The position numbers and the translations under genes were made by a program. From contig NZ_CP012670.1 of NCBI RefSeq assembly GCF_004135735.1, positions 6,278,501-6,342,500 of the forward strand: a stretch of 64,000 nucleotides of DNA, written 5' to 3'. The notes under the pieces are model-generated. The model worked only from the letters and a program-made list of their open reading frames with translations, ran no database searches and was not told the DNA's origin. Below, one piece after another: positions 45,801 through 53,981 of this stretch. The stretch is from Sorangium cellulosum (GTDB taxonomy: Bacteria > Myxococcota_A > Polyangia > Polyangiales > Polyangiaceae). The first letter of the stretch is position 1, and each line of letters begins with the position of its first letter.

Positions 45801-46174
45801 ATGTTCACCGCCGCCGCCGGCGCCCCGTTCGCGTCTTGCAGCGTGGCCCCGCCGGCGATGCGCAACGACTGCGACGCATGAATGGCGACGTTGCTCTGTG
45901 AAAAGCCTGCTGGGAACCCGAGCGCGATCTCGAGCTGGGTCGAGAGCGCTTGCTTGGCCGTGGAGACCGCGACCTGCGCCGGAGCTTCCCCCTCGGGCGT
46001 GCCACAGCCTACCACGCTCACGCTCGCTGCCAGCACCAGAGCCCGCGCGAGCCGCGCTCGAAACCTGCAAGCGTCGATCCTCGTCCTTTCCCCTCCGTCA
46101 GCGGCAGAAGAACCCAGCCTGGTGCGTTCCGGCAGCTCGATCACTTCATTTTTTACGATTGTCATATTGGTCAT
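42866..46174 (-). CDS. Large lipoprotein zinc metalloprotease
   Basis: A 1102-residue protein. A long n-region leads to a lipobox near SVSVVGC. Residues about 80-330 are beta-rich (SQSLRIAGGATLQDANG, LDLSSGTYYLDQLQ, FNGTLVAPSATLRLAP), like polymer-forming/DUF7305-type surface domains. A mid-region of Cys- and Asp-containing strands follows. Near residue 868 there is KYIVAHEFGHFIQG, an HEXXH zinc site, with EGFAQYFAAKAF about 60 residues later as a likely third ligand. It is a gluzincin-like peptidase, probably surface-exposed. Start 46174 is uncertain (46165 also fits). The region upstream is lower in GC. It forms an operon with the FGE-fold lipoprotein. Confidence 0.82.
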   Translation of the reverse strand: MTNMTIVKNEVIELPERTRLGSSAADGGERTRIDACRFRARLARALVLAASVSVVGCGTPEGEAPAQVAVSTAKQALSTQLEIALGFPAGFSQSNVAIHASQSLRIAGGATLQDANGAPAAAVNIGTGLLEVNAGTRTGSLIGGGDVWLGSQSQATGTVQAAGAITKQAGADIIGTELSATPLGPLESLRFTVEFPSTVSVPPVGPDTTASLAPGAYTSVAVGARSTLDLSSGTYYLDQLQMQPQSIARLDTSAGPVIVYVRELLDFKGGVQIVGPDSGFFLAYLGTGTVSIESAFNGTLVAPSATLRLAPVGSPGHRGAFFGQTVDAAEAGSTITFDPFDHWYDVLNIHPVVKCVRRFKHPAGAALFGYENESDFPVTVPLGPANQLVPAGDAAPPTTLLPGAHDNVFFAPFDLSGNLTWELAGETATASSSSPACDLGDVPPEREPTPSPAVVPIERASVSLSSVSAQLAPEVTTSATSHLASEVYGDFVGPQVGNTSNEEAGPAAFTFTVASLNFDDGEGLCGTVDPFVAKLVIDGQDKGQASSGTVQVARDRTTVHVSVDVDDDDAWLCLGDDDLQDYEFDVDLYSGATTANETCIDGGRMCFTATPIASPDICFDWNAQFIDSGPWTGVGSEDFLAGKAVQPVPASFARYQITMTNSTGVLFDRGGVLDRNGCVPRPKLPVRSHWQLGTGLQIATRVISQHCLDPAGTNCAMNGSELTGANVVVRQTGQSGPASMCAIYAENLGSVTDATCSARQIDWPAMPPAPLRPAFAEHNSITRTSAAISQMLQREDASGGELGIVRAMIDHRYEGDGRVQIVVDEFCLTSDPCTGEQLQTSCRSQNSLILEPDGLVASTTRFKYIVAHEFGHFIQGNGQGLMRQSYGCGAGDPNQPALCRCDGVPPDQRLHCLQSMEEPNAAQIEGFAQYFAAKAFNADMESDCTFVYYKPISSTACMPGVTDCALDPDTELYVNQPPIPVSCKQAVRWRNTHCIDESSSPDLLSFGTEYDWLEFLYRIDNHPISAERWRMKDIFNAYIAACSESAENIQACTDKRVSWDGGLDHESLLDGVALLVTEGFKTPEAAENFENLGDEFGVSDVP

Positions 46175-46495
46175 CCGTGTGAATCTGGCTCATGCCAGGT
46201 CGTGCGATGCCTCGAGGATCTCGAAGAAATACGAGCAGTGGCCGCTGAGTCGCTGCCTCGTGGTGATTCGATGCTTCGCACGCCTGATCGCCGCGCATGC
46301 GCGACGGATCCCGAATGCTCGTGAATCCTGCGAGCACGGCGCGCCGGCGCCGTTGTGGAGAGCGCTGCTCCTCGGCCGCTCGGAGCGGCACATTGCACTC
46401 CATATGCCAGGCGCGGAGGCCGCTCGATTCTCGATCCGCCGCGCTTCACGCGCTGGACGACGGGCCGCTCGCCGCCGGGCGCGGCCCGTTTTCCA

Positions 46496-46549
46496 TGACA
46501 TGTCACGGGTCGCGGCGTGACATGTCACGGATCGCAGCGTGACATGACC
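46496..46549. promoter_or_regulatory. Three TGACATGTCA-type palindromes at 22-bp spacing
   Basis: TGACATGTCA occurs at 46496 and 46518, and a partial copy TGACATGACC at 46540. Spacing is 22 bases, two helical turns, and the intervening bases are similar (CGGGTCGCGGCG, CGGATCGCAGCG). This looks like an operator array for a dimeric regulator. The closest genes are the protease (start 320 bases to the left) and the lysozyme (440 to the right), so the target is unclear. Confidence 0.55.
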
Positions 46550-46584
46550 CACGTGAGCATCACGCCCAGCGGGGCGGCCCCGAG

Positions 46585-46743
46585 CGGGTGGCCCGGGCCG
46601 CGCTCGCGGCGGCCCGCGACCAGCGCCACGCCGAGGCGGACGCCATCGAGTCCCCTGCCCTGCGCCACAGCTTCCTCGAGGTCGTGCCGGAGCACGCCCG
46701 CCCCCTCGCGCTCGCAGCGGCGTGGGGCGTGGCGGACGGATGA
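46585..46743 (+). pseudogene. C-terminal remnant of a PknK-like kinase-ATPase
   Basis: The frame ending in TGA at 46741 reads RVARAALAAARDQR, HAEADAIESPALRHSFLEVV, PEHARPLALAAAWG. This matches the last 45 residues of the 1302-residue kinase in this window (IEDPAYRRSFLERVPEHART, then LLVAREWLG). Nothing upstream continues the homology. It is a decayed tail of a second such gene. Confidence 0.7.
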
Positions 46744-46987
46744 TCCCCCGGATCGGCGCGATGTCGCGCATGCCCGGGATCGCGGCGCCGGCCTCGCTCG
46801 CCGCCGGCAGAGCGGGGAACACCGCGCCGCGCGGACATATTGCCTGTCGAACATGCCGAGTCGCATCCCCCCGCCGGCGCGTCCTCGCGCGCACAGGCGC
46901 GCTTTCCGCGAAGGCGCGGTTCAGCTACCTTGCTCGTTCGGACACGGCGCACGCACGCGCCGCGTGCCAAGGGGATAGGGGGGGCGC

Positions 46988-48694
46988 ATGCTGAGCGGTG
47001 CCGACGTTTCGGTCCACCAGGGACATATCCAGTGGGACGCATTCGCCCCACAGCTCGATTTCGTCTTCATCCGCGCGACCTACGGCCCCGCTGCGGTCGA
47101 CAGGAAGCTCGCGTACAACCGCGCCGAGGCCGCGCGCCGCGGGCTCATCCGGGGGTACTATCACTACGCGCTCCCGGGCCTGGATCCCCTCGAGCAGGCC
47201 CAGAAGGTCTGCAGCGTGGTCGGCGCCCTGGAGCCGGGCGAGCTCGATCTCGTGCTCGACCTGGAGGAGACGCAGCACGAGCGCGACGAGGGCCATCGCT
47301 GGACGCAGGACGACACCCTCGCCCTCCAGGAATGGACGCGGCGCTTCGTCGGCGAGGTGAAGGCGCGTTATCCCGGCCGGTCGGTCATCCTCTACACCCG
47401 TCACAACTTCTGGCACCAGTATCTGGGCGGCAGCGCCGAGCTCGTCGACTGCCCCCTGTGGATCGCGAATTACACGTACGGCAGCGATCCGGTGACCGCG
47501 AGGCCCCCGGCCAATCCGAAGGCATGGGCGGCGTGGGCGCAGAAGAAGCCGCTCAAGGCCTGGGATCCCTGGGCCGCGTGGTCGTTCTGGCAGATCTCGG
47601 CCAGGGCCGTGATGCCGGGCGTCACGGCCAACACCGTCGACGCCAACCTGTTCAACGGGACCCGCGGCGACCTCCTGCGCCTCGCCCGGCTCGAGGCCGG
47701 GCCGCCGGCGAAGGGGCCGCAGCCCACGGCCGACGCGCTGTGCCTGGAGCCGCCCTCGCAGGCGGACGACCCGTACGTCGTCGGCCCCGAGGTGCGCCTG
47801 ACCGACCCCGGCCCGTCCGCCGAGGGCGCGGCGGCGTTCTTCGCGGCGGCCGACGTGTCGACCCGGACGGCCGCGCCGGTCGCGCACGCCGAGATCACGC
47901 CCGCGCTCGACGGGACGGGCCTCGAGGCACTGCCGCCGCGGGCGCCGGACGCGATGACCGGCACGCAGTTCCACGAGCGGGCCCGGGGCCTGTCGCTTTC
48001 GGCGCGCGAGGAGCTCTTCGTCGACGAGGTGCTGCGGGGGAACGTGCCCTCCTTCCTGCGGCGCTTCCATCACGTCACGGTGGAGGCGCCCGATGGAAAG
48101 CAGGGCGTCGTGTCCGTGTGCGCCGACTACCTGGCCGTCGGCTCGGACATCGACTTCCTGCGCATGCCGCTCACCGGCGTCACCGCCCAGCGCGTCGCCG
48201 ACGCCTGCGGCTGCGTGCTGCCCACGAAGAAGCTCGTGAAGGACATCTATGCCGCCTCCCGGAAGCAGACGGCCATCCCGTTTCCCCCCGAGGACGGGAC
48301 CAGGATGGCCACGATGGAGCGGTTCCTCGAGCACCACCTGGCCATCGAGCAGCGTCGGGTCGGCGAGCTCGGCGAGCTGCTCGCGGGCCACAAGAAGGAC
48401 GTCGTGGTGACGAACCGGCTGCGCCACCATCCGCGGCGGCTCGCGATCTACGGCTTCCACAGGGCGGACGGCGAGCCGTGGCAGCCGCTCGACACGTCGC
48501 TCGATCGGCGGTTGCCGCACGAGGACACCTACGTCGATTACAGCCACGGGGCGCGGCTGATCGGCGGCCTGATGGCCCTCGGGCCCGAGCCCCGCCGCGT
48601 GCTCGACGTGCTCCTCGATCCGGCGCTGTGCGACCTCCTGAGCGACGAGGGGGTCCTCGGCGCGCCGCGGTACGAGGTGCGCGCGTTCGGGTGA
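46988..48694 (+). CDS. GH25 lysozyme-like protein with uncharacterised C-terminal domain
   Basis: A 568-residue protein. Residues 1-235 are a GH25 muramidase: GADVSVHQGHIQWDAFAPQ, FVFIRATYG, GYYHYALPGLDP, LDLVLDLEET and WSFWQIS. Asp and Glu in DLEET are the expected catalytic pair. Residues about 310-568 are a separate domain (LRGNVPSFLRRFHHVTVEAP, VGSDIDFLRMPLTGVTAQR, LPTKKLVKDIYAAS, DTYVDYSHGARLIGG) that I recall only in hypothetical proteins. No signal peptide is seen, so release may be by lysis or a dedicated export machine. A bacterial cell-wall-degrading weapon is a reasonable guess. Confidence 0.85.
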   Translation: MLSGADVSVHQGHIQWDAFAPQLDFVFIRATYGPAAVDRKLAYNRAEAARRGLIRGYYHYALPGLDPLEQAQKVCSVVGALEPGELDLVLDLEETQHERDEGHRWTQDDTLALQEWTRRFVGEVKARYPGRSVILYTRHNFWHQYLGGSAELVDCPLWIANYTYGSDPVTARPPANPKAWAAWAQKKPLKAWDPWAAWSFWQISARAVMPGVTANTVDANLFNGTRGDLLRLARLEAGPPAKGPQPTADALCLEPPSQADDPYVVGPEVRLTDPGPSAEGAAAFFAAADVSTRTAAPVAHAEITPALDGTGLEALPPRAPDAMTGTQFHERARGLSLSAREELFVDEVLRGNVPSFLRRFHHVTVEAPDGKQGVVSVCADYLAVGSDIDFLRMPLTGVTAQRVADACGCVLPTKKLVKDIYAASRKQTAIPFPPEDGTRMATMERFLEHHLAIEQRRVGELGELLAGHKKDVVVTNRLRHHPRRLAIYGFHRADGEPWQPLDTSLDRRLPHEDTYVDYSHGARLIGGLMALGPEPRRVLDVLLDPALCDLLSDEGVLGAPRYEVRAFG

Positions 48695-48727
48695 CCCGCG
48701 CCCTCCGATGCCTCTGCGGCGAGCCCG

Positions 48728-50071
48728 CTAGTCGCCGCGCTCCGCGTCGCCGAGGAGGCCCTTCAGGCGGGCTCGCATCTGCGACAGCTCGCTCTTGAGG
48801 ATCCCGACGTCCCGCCTCCACGTCGTCAGGTCGGGCCCGTACGGGTCGTCCTCCAAGGCAGCGCGGATGAACCCCGCATGGCGGTCCACCTGCTCCTCCA
48901 GCCGCCCCTCGCTGAACGGCCCCTCGAGCAGCTCCCGGACGGCGCTCCGGTAGCCCGCGAGGTCCTGGCTCAGGGCGCTGAACAGCACGTCGCAGCCGGG
49001 CGCGAGCACCTGATTCTTGCCCTGGTACACATCGAAATACGCGGGGCAGGTCGCCGGCGTCTCCGCCCAGCGCGGCACCTCGCCGAAGAACCGGGAGGCG
49101 CCCCAGCTCAGGGTGTTGTCGAGATCCCACGGGACGAGGCGGAACTTGCCCGACGAGGGCCCCTCGTAGAAGAAGAAGTTGTGGTTCTCGGCGGAGCCGT
49201 CCTCGCCGACATAGAACGTCGTGATCCCGTCGAAGTTCAGGATCGCGTCGTCGACGGCCATGTAGCGCTGCAGCTCTTCGATATCGGTCCACCTCGACAG
49301 CGCGGCGAGGCGGTCCGCGTCCTCGGCGGACTCCAGATCCTTCGCGAACGCGATGAAGCGCTCGTGCGAGGCGGTCTCCTCGTTGGTCTCGAGCCTCTCG
49401 GCGTAGTAGTCGTCGTCCGTCGAGACCGGCCAGGCTGCCTCGTAGAGGCTGCCGTCCGGATCCTCGGGGAACCGGTTCTCCGTGAAGCGGCCGTCGACGT
49501 CCTCGACCATCGCGAAGAGGCCGAGCGGCTCGCCGTTCACGTGCAGCGTGGCCCACGCGCTCCTCGGGGCGACCACGCCCATGTCCCGGTAGAGATCGTA
49601 GGCGATCCGCTCGTGGATCTTGGTGGGATCGCGCATCATGGCATGAAAGTTCAGGCGCTTTTGCCGATGGAGGCGCTGTCCGTCGACGTACTCGTCGAGC
49701 TTCACCTTCATGCTGAGCTTCGGGCAGGGGAACGGTGTCTGCTCCTCGAAGCACATCTCGAGGGTGCCGTAGCCGCCCTTGAAGCGCAGGCCCACGAGGC
49801 CCAGGCTGCTGCCCCGGTAGCACGCCTGGGCCTCGACGTACTCTTCCTCGCGGGCGTTCGCCCGGAGCTCCGCCCAGGTCTCCTCGTGGAGCCGGAAGTC
49901 GAAGCGCGGGATGTCGCTGGCCGCGTACAGCGCGTCCGGGTCGCCGTCGGCCAGCGCGGGGTCCGCCGGATAGCACGGCAGCGTCACGCCCTCCCCGGCA
50001 GCCTCGTCCCCGCAGCCCGCGCCCAGCGCGGAGGCGGGGAGCGCGAGCAAGATGCAACAAGTCCTTTTCAT
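48728..50071 (-). CDS. CotH-family protein kinase-like lipoprotein
   Basis: A 447-residue lipoprotein (signal ending SALGAGC). The CotH domain is plain: FKGGYGTLEMCFEE, LDEYVDGQRLHRQKRLNFHA, YRDMGVVAPRSAWATLHVNG, GLFAMVEDVDGRFTENRF, and metal/ATP motifs NFDGITTFYVGEDGSAENHN, then KFRLVPWDLDNTLSWGA. CotH proteins phosphorylate spore-coat or surface proteins. In a myxobacterium this one is exported and its target is unknown. The C-terminus is a charged coiled-coil-like stretch. Confidence 0.9.
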   Translation of the reverse strand: MKRTCCILLALPASALGAGCGDEAAGEGVTLPCYPADPALADGDPDALYAASDIPRFDFRLHEETWAELRANAREEEYVEAQACYRGSSLGLVGLRFKGGYGTLEMCFEEQTPFPCPKLSMKVKLDEYVDGQRLHRQKRLNFHAMMRDPTKIHERIAYDLYRDMGVVAPRSAWATLHVNGEPLGLFAMVEDVDGRFTENRFPEDPDGSLYEAAWPVSTDDDYYAERLETNEETASHERFIAFAKDLESAEDADRLAALSRWTDIEELQRYMAVDDAILNFDGITTFYVGEDGSAENHNFFFYEGPSSGKFRLVPWDLDNTLSWGASRFFGEVPRWAETPATCPAYFDVYQGKNQVLAPGCDVLFSALSQDLAGYRSAVRELLEGPFSEGRLEEQVDRHAGFIRAALEDDPYGPDLTTWRRDVGILKSELSQMRARLKGLLGDAERGD

Positions 50072-50343
50072 GAGCCTCTCCTTGTGGGCGGCGACGAGGG
50101 CCGTGACGTCCGCGGGGCGCGAGCCCCGTGCCAGCGTGGGGCGTCAGGCTGGCCAGCGCCGGAGGGGCGCCCGACCGCGCGCCACGCGCGTCGATTGCCC
50201 CCCATACCGCTGGCGTGCGTGTCTCGATGACTCACCTCTCCTCGATCAAAACCCACGCCAGAGCACGAGCAATGGCCGTTCCATCATGTCGCTCGAGCGC
50301 TGCGGTCTCGACCGTCATGCGGAGAACGTGCGACCGAGACGCG

Positions 50344-50522
50344 GCTAGCGCTGCAGCGGGAAGTCGGGCCGAGAGGCGAACCGCCATGACGCCAAGGGCG
50401 CCAAGAAACCGGGGAAGTAGAAGGGGGAAATGGAGGGACAACCCCTCCCCTCTCTCCTTGGCGTCGTTGGCGCCATGGCGGTTCTTCTGCTGATCCGGGG
50501 CAACTTCCCGCAGGAGCGCAAG
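50344..50522. repeat. Dispersed palindromic element, copy B (long form)
   Basis: The left end shares its first 57 bases almost exactly with copy A at 57372: GCTAGCGCTGCAGCGGGAAG, then TCGGGCCGAGAGGCGAACC, then GCCATGACGCCAAGGGC. The right end is an imperfect inverted copy of the same module (AACTTCCCGCAGGAGCGCAA near 50502, GCGCCATGGCGGTTCTTCTG near 50470). It lies between two minus-strand genes and has no open frame. It is a MITE- or REP-like unit. Confidence 0.8.
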
Positions 50523-50641
50523 ACGGTTCGTCGTCAGGCTCGTGTGCGGGTGGCTGTACGCCGGCGGTTGCGCGGGTGCGCGAGCGCTTGCGGCGGCGCG
50601 CAGGCGGTTGCGCCGGCGCGCGTGGGCCCGCGCTGGGCGGC

Positions 50642-51937
50642 TCACTCCGGCAGGCGCATCGCGAGCAGGGCGTCGATCGCGTCGCGCGAGAGCCTGCCCG
50701 GCAGATCGGGGAGCATCTCGGCGGCGGCGGAGGGGATCCTCTCGGGGTGGATGACCGCGACCTGGATCGCGCGCCGCGCCTCGTCGAGCAGGATCATGAA
50801 GTAGCGATCGCCGCGCGGCCGACGCCACGTCGGGCAGCCGTCCGAGCGCCCGCCGGCCTCGATGACGGGCCCCTCGTCGTAGGCCTTCTGCGCGCACGCG
50901 TCGACGACCTCCACGTCCTCGGCGAACGCGTCGCGATCGCAGCCGGCCCCGCAGACGCTGCCGCCGAGGTGTCCTTCCTGGTACGAGCGGACACCGGTGC
51001 TCATGAACTCGCGGTTGCTGTGCTCGTTGTTGTCCATCACGACCTCGAACACGTTGATCTCGCCGCAGCCGTCGCCGACCGTCCCCGTCTTCGCGTAGCA
51101 GTTGCAGAGCCCGTTCCACTTGCGTCCGCCGTCGCGAACCAGCTCGGACGCGACGAGCGCGACCCACGGCCCGGGGTGGCCCTGCCCGCCGCCGTCGCAT
51201 GCCTCGACGTCCGCGTCGTCGAACGTCATCGAGGCGAGGAAGACGACGAGCTTCGAGCCCGCCCAGCCGAGGTGCATGACGCCAGGGTCGTCAGGGCAGT
51301 AGTAGTCCTTGCCGTCACCGCACTGGAACGGCCTGTCCTGCATGAAATACGTGACGCAGTCGTTCTTCGTGAGGTCGCCCGTGAAGTCGGCGGACGTGTC
51401 CTGCCCCTCCGTGACGAGCAGGTTCGAGCCCACGCCGCTCCTCGCGTCCCACGACGAGACCATCTGCCAGGCGGCCGGGTCGCCGCCGGGCTGGTAGACG
51501 GCGAGCTGCTTCACGCGGATGGCCTTCATGATGAGGGTCATCTCCTCGTCGAACGGAGCGAGCGCGTCGCTCGTCGTGTGATGCTCCGTCATGCAGCAGT
51601 GCCCGCCCCAGGTGTCGCTGCCGTCCTTGTAGTCGCACGCCGGATCCCCGGGCTCGCGGTCGATGCGCCGAGGCCACCAGCCGGGCGCGCCGATGTTCGT
51701 GAACGTCATCGTCCCGCCGCGCGTCGGCGTGCTCGGCTCGGGGACGTGGGGGCCGAGGCCTCCGCCGGCGCCCGTCGCGCCGCTGGCCGGGCCTCCGCCG
51801 GCGCCCGTCGCGCCGCTGGACGGGCCCCCGCCGGCCTTGCCCCCTCCGCCGCCCTCTCCTCCGAGGTCGCCTCCGTCACCGCAGGCACACGCGAGGAGGA
51901 CGAGAGCAGCCTGCACGGAGAACGATGAGCGCCTCAT
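50642..51937 (-). CDS. TOS1-like putative glycosyl hydrolase lipoprotein
   Basis: A 431-residue lipoprotein (VLLACAC) with Gly/Ala linker repeats (ATGAGGGPASG). The body begins GGTMTFTNIGAPGWWPRRI and contains CDYKDGSDTWGGHCCMTEHH, DEEMTLIMKAIRVKQLAVYQ, and CNCYAKTGTVGDGCGEINVF followed by EVVMDN. The last block resembles the CSCW...GCGEFDIFEV motif of fungal TOS1/DUF2401 wall proteins, regarded as putative beta-1,3-glucan hydrolases. Fifteen or more cysteines suggest a disulfide-rich exported enzyme. Its role may be binding or cleaving fungal wall glucan. The family call is from motif memory only. Confidence 0.62.
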   Translation of the reverse strand: MRRSSFSVQAALVLLACACGDGGDLGGEGGGGGKAGGGPSSGATGAGGGPASGATGAGGGLGPHVPEPSTPTRGGTMTFTNIGAPGWWPRRIDREPGDPACDYKDGSDTWGGHCCMTEHHTTSDALAPFDEEMTLIMKAIRVKQLAVYQPGGDPAAWQMVSSWDARSGVGSNLLVTEGQDTSADFTGDLTKNDCVTYFMQDRPFQCGDGKDYYCPDDPGVMHLGWAGSKLVVFLASMTFDDADVEACDGGGQGHPGPWVALVASELVRDGGRKWNGLCNCYAKTGTVGDGCGEINVFEVVMDNNEHSNREFMSTGVRSYQEGHLGGSVCGAGCDRDAFAEDVEVVDACAQKAYDEGPVIEAGGRSDGCPTWRRPRGDRYFMILLDEARRAIQVAVIHPERIPSAAAEMLPDLPGRLSRDAIDALLAMRLPE

Positions 51938-52145
51938 CGTCCGTGACTGTTTCCGGAGCGCGCTGGATCCGTGACGAAAAACGTCGGGTCACCGCGGAGA
52001 GGTCGCCGCAAGGCCCACATGGGCGCCGATCGGCCCGGCTCGCCCGAGCTCGCCGGGCGGCTGCGGGCGCAGCGCAATCTTTCGCTGTCATCGCGTCTCC
52101 ACTGCCGCTCATCCAGCCGGGCCCGGGAGTGATAGTCTCCGGTTC

Positions 52146-53273
52146 ATGACAAGACCTCGTTTCGCGACTCGATTCTGCGCTGTGCTCGTGGCCCTCTGGC
52201 TGCCCGTCATCGCCTGCTCGGCGGCCGGCGGCGGCGGAGAGGGCAACACCACCGGAGGTGGCGAGGGCGGCAAGAGCGCGAGCGGCGCCGGTGGCAGCAG
52301 CAGCACCACCAGCAGCAGCGACGGGTCTGGCGACGATTTCGGGCTGCCGGGCTCGGATCCGGAGAGCCCGCCGCCGGCCGACGCCGGTCAACCAGCGACC
52401 TGCGACGACGACGGCAACTGCACCTGCATCACCATCGCGTCGATCGGCCACGAAGGCGTCTGGGGTCCGTGCAGCAGCGACAGCACCACGGCGCTCCAGA
52501 ACTGGTTGAACACGCAGAGCACGGCCCAGGTCGACAACTACAATACGGAGAAGCCCGCGCTCACGCCAGAGTTCCTCGCCAAGTACGACGTGATACTCCT
52601 CCAGTGGATGGTGACGAAGGGCGTGCAGAACGACGACGGGGAGCCCTGGCAGTTCACGGCCGACGAGGTGAACGCGCTCGAGGACTGGGTCAACAACGGC
52701 GGCGGCCTCATCGCGCTGAGCGGTTATCAATGCAATGGACAGGGGTGCACCATCCACGACGTCACGGCGACCAACCAGCTCCTCTCGTTCACGGACATCC
52801 AGTTCAACGCCGACAGCGTGCTGGATCCCGCGCAGAGCGCCTGCCCGAATTGCAACTGCTGGGGCGGCCCGGTGCCGGTCGGCGGCTCCCTCCCCGGGAG
52901 CGTGGGCACCTGGAACCAGGACTCGCCGATCGGCAAGAACATCCAGAGCGTGGGCGCCTACGTCGCGCGCTCGATCCGGTCGACGACCGCGACCGTCGAC
53001 TGCACCGACGGCACGAACAACTTCGCGGTGCACGAGGAGGTGGGGAAAGGCCATGTCGTCGCGTATGGCGACGAGTGGGTGACCTACTCGGGCCAGTGGC
53101 TCGGGACGGCGGCGTGCCTCAATCCCCAGATGTACACGGACCCGAACAGCCCCTGCTATCAGAGATCGGCGGCGCAGATCTTTCAGATCTCGCAGTTCTG
53201 GTACAACGCGCTGAAATACGCGGCGTCGTCGGTCGAGTGCTTCACGATCGAGGATCCGGTCATCATCCGGTGA
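52146..53273 (+). CDS. Lipoprotein with ThuA/GATase-like fold, unknown function
   Basis: A 375-residue lipoprotein (VALWLPVIAC) with a Gly/Ser linker. The domain from about residue 85 reads YDVILLQWMVTKGVQ, EVNALEDWVNNGGGLIALSG, GYQCNGQGC, VGKGHVVAYGDEWVTYSGQW. This is the arrangement of ThuA/glutamine-amidotransferase-like proteins of uncertain activity. Cysteine pairs (CPNCNCWGG, CLNPQMY...CYQ) support export. It is one of several unrelated lipoproteins here that share the same kind of low-complexity stalk. Confidence 0.8.
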   Translation: MTRPRFATRFCAVLVALWLPVIACSAAGGGGEGNTTGGGEGGKSASGAGGSSSTTSSSDGSGDDFGLPGSDPESPPPADAGQPATCDDDGNCTCITIASIGHEGVWGPCSSDSTTALQNWLNTQSTAQVDNYNTEKPALTPEFLAKYDVILLQWMVTKGVQNDDGEPWQFTADEVNALEDWVNNGGGLIALSGYQCNGQGCTIHDVTATNQLLSFTDIQFNADSVLDPAQSACPNCNCWGGPVPVGGSLPGSVGTWNQDSPIGKNIQSVGAYVARSIRSTTATVDCTDGTNNFAVHEEVGKGHVVAYGDEWVTYSGQWLGTAACLNPQMYTDPNSPCYQRSAAQIFQISQFWYNALKYAASSVECFTIEDPVIIR

Positions 53274-53981
53274 CGCCGGGTGGTCGTCGCGGCCGAGCAC
53301 GTGATTTGCCAGGATTTACCAGAGAGAGCGCGCGCGCCACGCGCTCCCTCTCCATCGCGGCGAGCGGCGCGCCCAGGTGCGACCGACCTGCGCGCGCGTC
53401 GTCCCGCTCGCGGCTCGGGGCGGGGCCGCGCGCGATGCGCCCGAAGCGCCTGGACTTCCTCCTCGCCCGCGCCGGGGCCCGTTCCTGCTCGACGCCGAGG
53501 CCGGGGCGCGGACGCCGCTGCGACCCGAGGAGCGCTGGCCGCGCCGCAATGATGCCGCGCGCCGGCACGACGCGCTGCGATATCTGCGTCGCGACGCCAG
53601 GCGCGACGCCGGGCCGCTTTGGACGAATTCCCGCAGGCCGTGCGGTGAAGGCGACCTCTTCAATACACGGACAAATTATCGATACAGCGTCACTTTCCAG
53701 GAGGGGGGCGGATCGCGCCAGAAACCCTCTGCCACCTGGGCCGAGCGTGGCGATTCACCCTTGACATCGTAAAATGTATTTACTTACCTTCTCCCCTCGG
53801 CTCATCCATAGACGGCGACAGACGGCGACGCGCATTTGGCGACAATTTTACACCCGCTTCTCTGCCCGGAAGCCTCGTGCTAGGCACTACGACCAGATGT
53901 CGGCCGATCCCCCATCTGGCGTCTCTCCCAACGGCTGCGCGGGAGCATTCACCCGCCATTCAGCGATCACTCAGGAGCACC
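53274..53981. other. 708-base intergenic region
   Basis: The left half is very GC-rich. One frame (about 53440-53640) reads LLDAEAGARTPLRPEERWPR and related Arg-rich strings that might be a gene remnant, but nothing recognisable. The right half (53660-53900) is AT-richer with TTGACA at 53761 and no well-placed -10 box. The last 60 bases form the leader of the next gene, which has CAGGAG before its ATG. Confidence 0.4.

Noticed and set aside
53280-53772. Overlapping frames before the tyrosinase-like gene
   Set aside because: Arg/Pro-rich translations without recognisable motifs. A remnant is possible but not supported.
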